DNA of 12,137 nucleotides from Candidatus Gerdarchaeota archaeon (GTDB taxonomy: Archaea > Asgardarchaeota > Heimdallarchaeia > JABLTI01), in the NCBI GenBank assembly GCA_016839405.1, contig JAEOUJ010000304.1:1-12137 (forward strand), written 5' to 3'. Shown in pieces: positions 1 to 5,739 of the stretch. The stretch's first letter is position 1, and every line of letters begins with the position of its first letter. The translations under genes and the position numbers were made by a program. The notes beneath the pieces were generated by a model. It had not been told where the DNA came from. It saw only the letters and a program-made list of their open reading frames with translations, and searched no databases.

Positions 1-1053
1 AAAACTTGGAATCTATCATACGAGACAATGAATTGTACTCATACAGAATGTAAAGATAGAAAATTAGTTCCTGATACTGATCATTGGGTTTGCATAAAAA
101 ATAAAGGATTAATGTCCATTCTAATTGGATTTATTAGGGACATTCGTGTTGATTGGTTTAAACCAAAAACTAAAGATAAAACTCTAAACCAAGCCACCAG
201 AGATTTCTATGATGTCATTCAATCAGCACTTAAAGTAGTTATAAATGCATCATATGGTGTATTTGGTGCTCCTCATTTTCCTTTTTATTGCCCTCCTTTA
301 GCTGAAGCAACAACAGCTATAGGTCGTCAAGCAATAACACAAACAATTGAGAAGTGTAATGAAATTGGTGTTGATGTTATATATGGCGATACAGATTCTG
401 TTTTCCTTAAAAATCCAACAAAAGATCAAATTAAGGAATTAATTAAATGGAGTGATAAGGAGTTAAAAATCGATCTTGGTATAGATAAAACATATAGATA
501 TTTGGCTCTTTCTGATAGAAAGAAAAACTATCTTGGCGTTTATCCTGATGGTAATGTTGATGTAAAAGGATTATTAGGTAAAAAAAGAAATACCCCACCA
601 TTTCTTAGGAATTTATTTGATGAAATTGTAAATATATTGAGTAAAGTAAAAACTGAACTAGATATAGATTCAGCTAAAGAAGAAATAGAATCAATTGTTA
701 AAGATAATTATACAAAATTAAAGAAAAGAGAATTGGCTATAGAAGAGTTAGCGTTTAAAGTACAATTAAATAAAAATCTAGATAAGTACATTAAAACAAC
801 ACCACAACACGTAAAAGCAGCAAGAATTTTAGCTAAAAAAACAGGAGCTGAAATTGGTTCTGGTGATTTAATTTCTTTTGTAAAAACAAAGGGAAGTGAA
901 GGAGTTATGCCTGTAGAATTAGCAGATGTGGCAGAAATTGATGTGGATAAATATTTGTCACAAATGGATTCAACTTTAACACAAGTATTAGATCCTTTAG
1001 GAATATCTTTTGATAAAATTATTGGAATACGTTCGTTAGATGATTTCTTTTAG
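1..1053 (+). CDS. polB: Family B DNA polymerase (archaeal PolB, Dpo1-like), 3' part
   Basis: This is the C-terminal part of a replicative/repair DNA polymerase; the 5' end lies outside the window. The reading frame is open from base 1 (nine codons before the first ATG at 28), so that ATG is internal. Numbering from it, residues 69-77 hold motif B (K69, N73, Y76, G77; KVVINASYG) and 119-124 the catalytic metal-binding YGDTDS of motif C. Residues around 163-190 (KKNYLGV...VDVKG...KKRNTP) match the palm-to-thumb stretch of crenarchaeal-type PolB. C3, C8 and C22 form the Cys cluster that many archaeal PolBs carry before motif B. The tail, IRSLDDFF, resembles a PCNA-interacting PIP box with the usual first Gln replaced. 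The protein copies DNA with a sliding clamp. The downstream gene converges, with only 2 nt between the two stops. Confidence 0.95.
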   Translation, partial: KTWNLSYETMNCTHTECKDRKLVPDTDHWVCIKNKGLMSILIGFIRDIRVDWFKPKTKDKTLNQATRDFYDVIQSALKVVINASYGVFGAPHFPFYCPPLAEATTAIGRQAITQTIEKCNEIGVDVIYGDTDSVFLKNPTKDQIKELIKWSDKELKIDLGIDKTYRYLALSDRKKNYLGVYPDGNVDVKGLLGKKRNTPPFLRNLFDEIVNILSKVKTELDIDSAKEEIESIVKDNYTKLKKRELAIEELAFKVQLNKNLDKYIKTTPQHVKAARILAKKTGAEIGSGDLISFVKTKGSEGVMPVELADVAEIDVDKYLSQMDSTLTQVLDPLGISFDKIIGIRSLDDFF

Positions 1054-1055
1054 CT

Positions 1056-1568
1056 TCATAAGGAAGCATCCTCATCCTTTTGTCTTTTCTCATGCTGTAA
1101 TTTTAATTCCAACTCTCTAAATGTTTGGGAACTTACTATTTTACCACTTTCATCTCGAAAATATGGAATTGCAATTGCAATTAATTCATCTAATCCTGTT
1201 TTTCGTCTAATTGCATTTATTTCTAATAATCGTCCATATGTTTCTGGACTAAGAACAATTACTCCTAACTCAGGTATTTCATCAGCATATTGTGTAGCAC
1301 GAGATAATGCCCTAATATCTATACGATTATCAGTTACTCCCAAACTATGTAAATATTCCAAAACATCTTCTACACGTTTTTCATAAGGCCAAATTAATTG
1401 CGGTATTTTTTTACCAGCTTTGGCTAAAGTATCTGTAGTTATGCCAATTAGAACTCTTTTAGCTAATTTAAAAGCTACTTCCAATAAAAGCTTGTGTCCC
1501 CCATGTAATCTATCAAATGTTCCACCAAGGCAACCATATTCAAATTGATAGCATGTATTTTCTGTCAC
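1056..1568 (-). CDS. coaD: Phosphopantetheine adenylyltransferase, archaeal type
   Basis: This cytosolic nucleotidyltransferase joins 4'-phosphopantetheine to AMP from ATP, giving dephospho-CoA. The 170-residue length is close to the archaeal PPAT family. Residues 15-25 hold the GGTFDRLHGGH signature, with the HxGH nucleotide-binding motif at 22-25, and 107-121 (SPETYGRLLEINAIR) match the archaeal PPAT core. The second family motif, normally ISSTRIR, reads VSSQTFR at 145-151: the final Arg is kept but the first Arg is lost, which is unusual. The start is GTG at 1568, preceded by GTGAGG seven bases upstream; an ATG five bases earlier stops after two codons. A TATTATTT stretch about 40 nt upstream is a weak candidate TATA box. 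Other HxGH cytidylyltransferases are the main alternative but fit less well. Confidence 0.87.
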   Translation of the reverse strand: MTENTCYQFEYGCLGGTFDRLHGGHKLLLEVAFKLAKRVLIGITTDTLAKAGKKIPQLIWPYEKRVEDVLEYLHSLGVTDNRIDIRALSRATQYADEIPELGVIVLSPETYGRLLEINAIRRKTGLDELIAIAIPYFRDESGKIVSSQTFRELELKLQHEKRQKDEDASL

Positions 1569-1660
1569 TTCATATCCTCACAATAGTGTAAATCTTCTGG
1601 AAAATAATACCATGTTTGATAGATGAATTAGCTTTTTAATTCCTTTGTTCATTTTCTTTA

Positions 1661-1680
1661 GTAAAAAAAGAGAAAAGATT
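1661..1680 (-). terminator. Oligo-T terminator of the membrane-protein gene
   Basis: Immediately after the stop codon at 1685 the minus strand reads AATCTTTTCTCTTTTTTTAC. It has no clear hairpin, but a T-rich run just after a stop is the usual archaeal termination signal. It would separate this gene from the PPAT gene that follows. Confidence 0.5.
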
Positions 1681-1684
1681 TTGT

Positions 1685-2515
1685 CTAAAAACCTCTACTT
1701 TTCTCTGAAGCTGCACAGAATAATACTCCAAAGAATGCAATTACGCCTGAAACAAAAGATAAGATAGTTGGAATAATGGCACCCATATTACCACTAAACG
1801 GATGTGTAACCGTTACAGTTTTTGCTAATATATTTCCTATCATTTGTGGAGAAACAGTCCACCAAATGACTAAAACTAATAAAATACCTATGAAGATTCC
1901 AGCTGTAACAAAAGCTTCAGTACTACTATATCCCCATTTAGATCGAGCACCTATAGCTAATGAAATTGCCCCAACTAAACCAATAAACCAGAAAACAAGT
2001 AATGGGTAATATTTAGCAAAATGAACTATGGTTATTATTTGTAGAGTCAATGATCCACTTATTAAAATACCACCAAGTATTGCACCGGGTTTAATTCCTT
2101 TCAAATGTTTACCAGCACCAGCAACTACAAATAAAGGTGCAATTGTCATTAGTAAAGCTGAAAAAGTGGAGAAGCCTATCGCACCAAAGGTCCAGCCAAC
2201 CATCCACATCACTTGCTCTTGTGGCCTTTGAAAGGTTTCAGTTAAAGCATAGAAAATCGATTCACCCTGAAAACAAGCAAAATATGCTGTTAGGGCAAAA
2301 ATAGCTCCTAAACCAATTCCTGCTATTGTAAAATATTCCATTTTATCTTGTTCAAAAGCTAAACCGCCTAAAACATAGGTAACACCTGCTATAAGTCCTG
2401 CTGCCCAAATGAATAATAGCCAAAAATATCGTGAAATTTCAACTATCGTAATAACTTGCATTGCAATAGAAATCGCAATAATTAATCCACCGATTATTGA
2501 ACCTGGCTTGACCAT
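1685..2515 (-). CDS. Eight-TM membrane protein with internal duplication, unknown function
   Basis: I do not recognise this 276-residue protein. It is very hydrophobic, with about eight membrane segments (roughly 6-26, 31-52, 62-82, 112-133, 144-165, 170-190, 203-222 and 248-268). Its two halves are clearly related. Residues 2-50 (KPGSIIGGLIIA...QVITIV...LLFIWAAGLIAG) align with 141-190 (KPGAILGGILIS...QIITIV...LLVFWFIGLVGA), and the rest of each half has the same segment spacing, so it is a 4+4 TM tandem duplication. Such two-fold repeats occur in many transporters, but no transport motif or charged intramembrane residue points to a substrate. The start is ATG with GGAG 11 nt upstream and a good TATA box at 2541-2550. 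DegV lies upstream on the same strand, but this gene's own promoter argues against a strict operon. Confidence 0.82.
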   Translation of the reverse strand: MVKPGSIIGGLIIAISIAMQVITIVEISRYFWLLFIWAAGLIAGVTYVLGGLAFEQDKMEYFTIAGIGLGAIFALTAYFACFQGESIFYALTETFQRPQEQVMWMVGWTFGAIGFSTFSALLMTIAPLFVVAGAGKHLKGIKPGAILGGILISGSLTLQIITIVHFAKYYPLLVFWFIGLVGAISLAIGARSKWGYSSTEAFVTAGIFIGILLVLVIWWTVSPQMIGNILAKTVTVTHPFSGNMGAIIPTILSFVSGVIAFFGVLFCAASEKSRGF

Positions 2516-2540
2516 TTTAGTAATAGCTCCAATAACTGAT

Positions 2541-2550
2541 ATAATATAAA
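2541..2550 (-). promoter_or_regulatory. TATA box of the membrane-protein gene
   Basis: The minus strand reads TTTATATTAT, close to the archaeal TATA consensus. It is centred about 31 nt upstream of the ATG at 2515. Transcription would start around 2520, giving a very short leader. Confidence 0.6.
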
Positions 2551-2606
2551 GGCAATAACAATGATAAAAGACTTTTCTTTTAATACTTTAAATTATTATT
2601 TAATGT

Positions 2607-3491
2607 TTATTTAAACCAATTTTCATTCCAATCACCAATCCAACCTAAACCTAAACAATAGGGACCTGTATGGGCTCCTAAAACTGGACCAACCATAAAT
2701 ATCTCTACTTGTTTTGGTATATTTTCTGTCTGATTTTGTATAAATTCCTTCAAGTCATTAGCTTCATCATGCATAAGAGCATGAAGAATTACAACCAAAT
2801 CACTTTTTCTATTTTTAAGAATAACAGGTAAATGTTTTTTAATTAATTCAATTCCATTATCAAATCCTTTAACCTTTCCAATATTCTTTACTAAACCATC
2901 TTCTACAGCAATAATTGGCCGAAAATTGGCTATATTGGCAATTAAATGTTTAGCTATACCTATGCGTCCCCCTTTTCGAAGATAATCCAATGATTTTAGA
3001 ATTGCTACTCCACGAGTATAAGGGATTAGTTCATTAATTTTATTAATTATCTCTTCTTTTGAAGCGCCTTCTTTTGCTAATTTTGCAGCTTCATAAACTA
3101 ATAAACCTTCCATAATTGTTATTGTTTTGGTATCAATCACAGTGATATCTTTTTCAGGAAACATCTCAGCAACTTTGTATGCTATATTGTAACTGCCACT
3201 GATTTTACTCGAATGAGCTAAAATAATCAAAGATTCATAATTTTTAAGTGATTCATCATATACTTTGAAAATATCTCCCTGCTTTGGAACACTAGTCGTA
3301 GGAATTTCCTTTATTTTTAATAATTTTTCAAAGAACTCATCAGAAGTTATATCGATATAACTACGATAAGGTTTTTCTCGATCTTCAATCATTACTTGTG
3401 TTGGGAGGATTCCTATATCGAATTTTTCAATCCATTCTGATGGTAGATCCATAGTTGCATCTGCAATTATACGTATTTTTTGTTTTGCCAT
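2607..3491 (-). CDS. DegV family fatty-acid-binding protein
   Basis: The 294 residues cover the complete two-domain DegV fold. Family motifs are in order: DATMDLP at 11-17, TTSVPKQGD at 65-73 (TSxPS-like), SSKISGSYNIA at 94-104, LDYLRKGGRIG at 168-178 and GPVLGAHTGP at 268-277, ending with the usual glycine-rich GLGWIG. In Bacillota such proteins (FakB) hold a fatty acid while FakA phosphorylates it. No FakA-like kinase is visible here, and archaeal membranes use ether lipids, so the ligand and role in this organism are open; binding of an exogenous or residual acyl chain is inference. The start is ATG, with GGAG 10 nt upstream and a TATA candidate at 3521-3530. The gene is divergent from the ESCRT-III gene. 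Transfer from bacteria is possible, but base composition does not stand out. Confidence 0.94.
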   Translation of the reverse strand: MAKQKIRIIADATMDLPSEWIEKFDIGILPTQVMIEDREKPYRSYIDITSDEFFEKLLKIKEIPTTSVPKQGDIFKVYDESLKNYESLIILAHSSKISGSYNIAYKVAEMFPEKDITVIDTKTITIMEGLLVYEAAKLAKEGASKEEIINKINELIPYTRGVAILKSLDYLRKGGRIGIAKHLIANIANFRPIIAVEDGLVKNIGKVKGFDNGIELIKKHLPVILKNRKSDLVVILHALMHDEANDLKEFIQNQTENIPKQVEIFMVGPVLGAHTGPYCLGLGWIGDWNENWFK

Positions 3492-3520
3492 TGAGTTCTA
3501 TCTCCAATATTTCACAAAGA

Positions 3521-3530
3521 TAATAAAACT
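3521..3530 (-). promoter_or_regulatory. TATA box candidate for the DegV gene
   Basis: The minus strand reads AGTTTTATTA, centred about 35 nt upstream of the ATG at 3491. The GGAGAT ribosome-binding site follows inside the short predicted leader. The region is AT-rich, so the call is moderate. Confidence 0.4.
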
Positions 3531-3643
3531 AGAAATTAAATGTTTTTGTCAAAAAAATCTTTACTTTAAATAAATGAATAAGAAAAGTCATAAATATGCT
3601 GATTTGGTAATATTAATTAGCATATAAGACCTTTTATGATACA

Positions 3644-3688
3644 AATCATTAAGAAAGCTTTTTTTTAGTGAAAGTAATCTTAATGATT
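3644..3688. repeat. Perfect 11-bp inverted repeat in the divergent promoter region
   Basis: AATCATTAAGA at 3644-3654 is matched by its exact reverse complement TCTTAATGATT at 3678-3688, separated by 23 nt. The spacer holds the palindrome AAAGCTTT followed by a T run. A second, overlapping small hairpin, GTAATC-5 nt-GATTAC, lies at 3674-3690. The repeat is about 55-100 nt upstream of the ESCRT-III ATG, just before an AT-rich candidate TATA region (3693-3705, AATAAAATAAAAA). It could be a two-site operator for a dimeric regulator or a cruciform/hairpin. An operator is favoured because no gene ends here. Confidence 0.5.
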
Positions 3689-3742
3689 ACCTAATAAAAT
3701 AAAAAGGATTATTACTCAAAAATTAGTTGGAGATAAAAAATC

Positions 3743-4354
3743 ATGGTATTTGGAAAATTCATTAGATGGTTAGGTGGCGGTAAATCAACTCGAGATTATA
3801 TTATCGATTTGAAAATGGTTAATAAACGATTAGCACGATCATCAAAGAAATTAGAGACAGATGAAGCAAAAATAATGAGAAAAACTCGTGATGCGATGCG
3901 AAAAGGTTTAATGGATCAAGCTCGCTTATATGCTTCAAATGTAGCTCGTAATCGAAAATGGGTTTATAGTTATACTAAACTTACTACAAGGATTGAGGGG
4001 ATCATTTTTCGATTAGAACAAGCAGATTCTGTTCAACAACTTGCCAAAGAATTGAAAGGTATGGCTGGTGCTTTAAGAAGTGTAAATGCAAGTTTAAATG
4101 CTCCTGAAATATCTGCACTTATAGAAGATTTAGAAAATTCATTCGAAGGAATTGAAATGACAACAGATATGATGGATGAAGATTTTGAAAGCATGATGTC
4201 ATTAGATGTTGATGAAACAGAAGTGGATTCAATAATGGGTGAAATAGGAACTGAAATTGGATTAGGTGCAGAAACTGGTCTACCAACTCCTGATATTCGT
4301 TCCTCTGAACTTGCAAAAGAAATTGAAGAATTGCGAAAAGAAAGAGAAACATAA
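3743..4354 (+). CDS. ESCRT-III subunit, Vps2/24/46 (CHMP1-3)-like
   Basis: ESCRT-III proteins polymerise on membranes and drive budding and scission, and are disassembled by the ATPase Vps4. This 203-residue protein has the family's size and order. A short amphipathic N-terminus (FGKFIRWLGG) is followed by a basic helical hairpin at about 16-85 (IIDLKMVNKRLARSSKKLE, then RKGLMDQARLYASNVARNRK). Further helices at 90-135 include KGMAGALRSVNASLNAPEI, which resembles the CHMP2 stretch VTKAMGTMNRQLKLPQI. Residues 143-175 form an acidic segment with DETEVDSIMGEIG, and the extreme C-terminus at 187-199 (SSELAKEIEELRK) resembles the MIM1 motif that binds the Vps4 MIT domain. The start is ATG with GGAG 10 nt upstream. 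It has its own terminator and no Vps4, ESCRT-I or ESCRT-II gene within the window. Assignment to the family is firm; the subgroup is inferred. Confidence 0.9.
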   Translation: MVFGKFIRWLGGGKSTRDYIIDLKMVNKRLARSSKKLETDEAKIMRKTRDAMRKGLMDQARLYASNVARNRKWVYSYTKLTTRIEGIIFRLEQADSVQQLAKELKGMAGALRSVNASLNAPEISALIEDLENSFEGIEMTTDMMDEDFESMMSLDVDETEVDSIMGEIGTEIGLGAETGLPTPDIRSSELAKEIEELRKERET

Positions 4355-4361
4355 AAAAAGT

Positions 4362-4395
4362 CGTTCAGTAAAAACTGAGCGGTTTTTCTCTATTT
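4362..4395 (+). terminator. Hairpin terminator after ESCRT-III
   Basis: CGTTCAGT (4362-4369) pairs with ACTGAGCG (4374-4381) through an AAAA loop, 8 bp with one G-U pair. An A run precedes the stem and TTTTTCTCTATTTC follows it. The site begins eight nt after the stop codon. It separates the ESCRT-III transcript from the Rag-like gene. Confidence 0.75.
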
Positions 4396-4469
4396 CTATT
4401 TAATTTAGAAAGCTTTTTCCTCAGCGCAAATATTTTTGAATTAACAATTACTTACCGTTATGAAGTAAA

Positions 4470-4497
4470 TTATATTTTACTCTATTTATAGGGTGAT
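4470..4497 (+). promoter_or_regulatory. TATA candidate and GGTGAT ribosome site of the Rag-like gene
   Basis: TTATATTTTA at 4470-4479 is a TATA-like box, with a second candidate, TATTTATA, at 4483-4490. GGTGAT at 4492-4497 matches the archaeal 16S anti-SD and sits 5 nt before the TTG at 4503. The frame is closed by TGA at 4494-4496, so TTG is the only start that keeps the P-loop region. Confidence 0.5.
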
Positions 4498-4502
4498 TAA
4501 CT

Positions 4503-5402
4503 TTGACAATAAATAGTGATGAAGAACCAACGAAGATATTAATTGCTGGTTTACCTGGATCTGGTTTGCAAACAATAAAATCTGTTGTTATTGATAATAA
4601 CCCCCCACTTGAATTAAAGCCAATTATTCAAAAACTTGAAATTGGCAATTCTATGCGTGATTTATTGCAGCGAAGAGTATTAGCTATTCGATGCGGTGGT
4701 GATAAATCAATCCAAGATATTCTTACTCGAGATAACGACCCAATTTATACAAATGTAGAATCTTTTGTATTCATATTAGATGTTACTGATCAATCAAATT
4801 ACTCCATAGCAAAATATTGGTTTGATGCCATAGTATCTCATTTACATAAATTTAGTGCTGAAGCTCGAATCTTTTTATTATTACATAAAATTGATTTATT
4901 GGCAGAGAAGAAAAACGCTTCTAATTTCATCCGTGCAACAAAAGAACTTTTCACAACAGATGGTTTAGATTTATATATTCATGAAACAAGCATTTTTGAT
5001 GCAAGCGTTTTCTTAGCTTTTAGAGATGTATTAATGAAGGAAATTGATGAACAAATTTCTATAAAGCAATATTTCAATCAAATTATTGATAATTCATCAT
5101 TTGAAGGAATAGCGGTTTATTCAAAAGAAGGATTAGCTATATATGAAGTTGGTTCTTTAGGTCCTGTTGTAGAAATCGCAGCAAATGTAATGTTAAGTTC
5201 AATTAGCAGAATAACTGATGAATTAGAACCAGATGATGGAATTAGCTCAACGATATTACAAATGAAAAAGCATAAATTCCTCGTTTTCAAGGCAATTGAT
5301 AATGATAGTATGTTTGTTGGTTTAAGTAAGAAAAGACCAAAATTGGGACAAATGCTTATTGAAACAGAACAGATAATTGATAAAGTAAAAAAAGCCTTGT
5401 AA
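4503..5402 (+). CDS. Rag/Gtr-like GTPase-fold protein with C-terminal roadblock-like domain, degenerate GTP site
   Basis: Residues 10-185 follow the G-domain plan and carry Rag/Gtr family hallmarks. RCGG at 63-66 stands where Rags have DCGG, HKID at 128-131 matches the Rag-specific HKxD G4 motif, and ETSIFDAS at 161-168 resembles the Rag TSIWDES G5 region. Residues 187-299 (SSFEGIAVYSKEGLAIYEVG...) look like a roadblock/longin-type domain, as in the C-terminal half of Rag GTPases. The P-loop at 16-23 reads GLPGSGLQ, so the Lys and Ser/Thr of GxxxxGK[ST] are missing, and the G3 Asp is Arg; GTP binding or hydrolysis is probably impaired. Rags regulate TORC1 at lysosomes in eukaryotes; a role here in membrane-associated nutrient signalling is inference. 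The start is TTG, fixed by an upstream stop. The gene lies 148 nt downstream of ESCRT-III, on the same strand. Confidence 0.85.
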   Translation: MTINSDEEPTKILIAGLPGSGLQTIKSVVIDNNPPLELKPIIQKLEIGNSMRDLLQRRVLAIRCGGDKSIQDILTRDNDPIYTNVESFVFILDVTDQSNYSIAKYWFDAIVSHLHKFSAEARIFLLLHKIDLLAEKKNASNFIRATKELFTTDGLDLYIHETSIFDASVFLAFRDVLMKEIDEQISIKQYFNQIIDNSSFEGIAVYSKEGLAIYEVGSLGPVVEIAANVMLSSISRITDELEPDDGISSTILQMKKHKFLVFKAIDNDSMFVGLSKKRPKLGQMLIETEQIIDKVKKAL

Positions 5403-5429
5403 GTTATTAAAATAAAAATTATATTATTA

Positions 5430-5458
5430 AATAAAATTTTATTATGAAAAAACATAAT
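5430..5458. terminator. AT-rich palindromes between convergent genes, possible two-way terminator
   Basis: AATAAAATTTTATT (5430-5443) is a perfect palindrome. ATTATG (5441-5446) pairs with CATAAT (5453-5458) across an A6 loop, which reads as T6 on the minus strand. They lie between the ends of the Rag-like gene and the small minus-strand gene. In such AT-rich DNA the signal is weak. Confidence 0.35.
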
Positions 5459-5471
5459 ATATGGTGAAGTA

Positions 5472-5618
5472 TTATCCTCCACCACTTGGATTTATTTCTT
5501 CTTCAAAACCGCCCCCACCTGGAGCGACTGCTTTGTGGATTCCTATACCACCTAAAGCAATGAATGATAAGAGTAATACTGCTAGGGAAACGATTTTTGG
5601 ATTTATTTTTTTAACCAT
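5472..5618 (-). CDS. Small exported or membrane-anchored Gly-rich protein (48 aa), unknown
   Basis: I do not recognise this 48-codon gene, but it has real gene signals. ATG at 5618 has GGAG 8 nt upstream (GGAGATCAACAA-ATG) and a strong TATA-like box about 35-40 nt upstream. The product has a basic N-terminus (MVKKINPK), one hydrophobic segment at about 9-27 (IVSLAVLLLSFIALGGIGI), then HKAVAPGGGG, an acidic FEEE patch and a PSGGG end. This layout fits a signal peptide or a single N-terminal membrane anchor with a very short external tail. HKAVA followed by P could be a signal-peptidase site. It lies alone between the converging Rag-like gene and the NIF3-like gene upstream on the same strand, and fills the 337-nt stretch 5403-5739, where nothing else codes. 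Confidence 0.6.
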   Translation of the reverse strand: MVKKINPKIVSLAVLLLSFIALGGIGIHKAVAPGGGGFEEEINPSGGG

Positions 5619-5644
5619 TTGTTGATCTCCATATTTAATTTGAA

Positions 5645-5670
5645 ATAAAATATACTTTTACATTTAAAAG
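5645..5670 (-). promoter_or_regulatory. TATA box and adjacent palindrome for the small Gly-rich gene
   Basis: The minus strand reads GTATATTTTATT, centred about 33 nt upstream of the ATG at 5618. Immediately upstream of it is CTTTTA-4 nt-TAAAAG at 5655-5670. The palindrome overlaps the BRE position and could be an operator, but chance is possible in AT-rich DNA. Confidence 0.45.
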
Positions 5671-5739
5671 CAAGAAATTAAAGTAAATTTTAGCACGGAA
5701 AAACAATTTTCTAATTAAAATTACAAAATCAAAAAATAA

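Noticed and set aside
1776..2231. Two plus-strand open frames opposite the membrane-protein gene (1776-2009 and 2028-2231)
   Set aside because: They are antisense to a convincing 8-TM gene, have no recognisable domain and no start signals.
4119..4352. Minus-strand open frame opposite the ESCRT-III gene
   Set aside because: It is a low-complexity Leu/Phe/Gln-rich shadow of the acidic, Glu-rich ESCRT-III tail.
5117..5485. Minus-strand open frame of 122 codons overlapping the Rag-like gene end
   Set aside because: It is antisense to the roadblock-like domain and its start overlaps the end of the better supported small Gly-rich gene.
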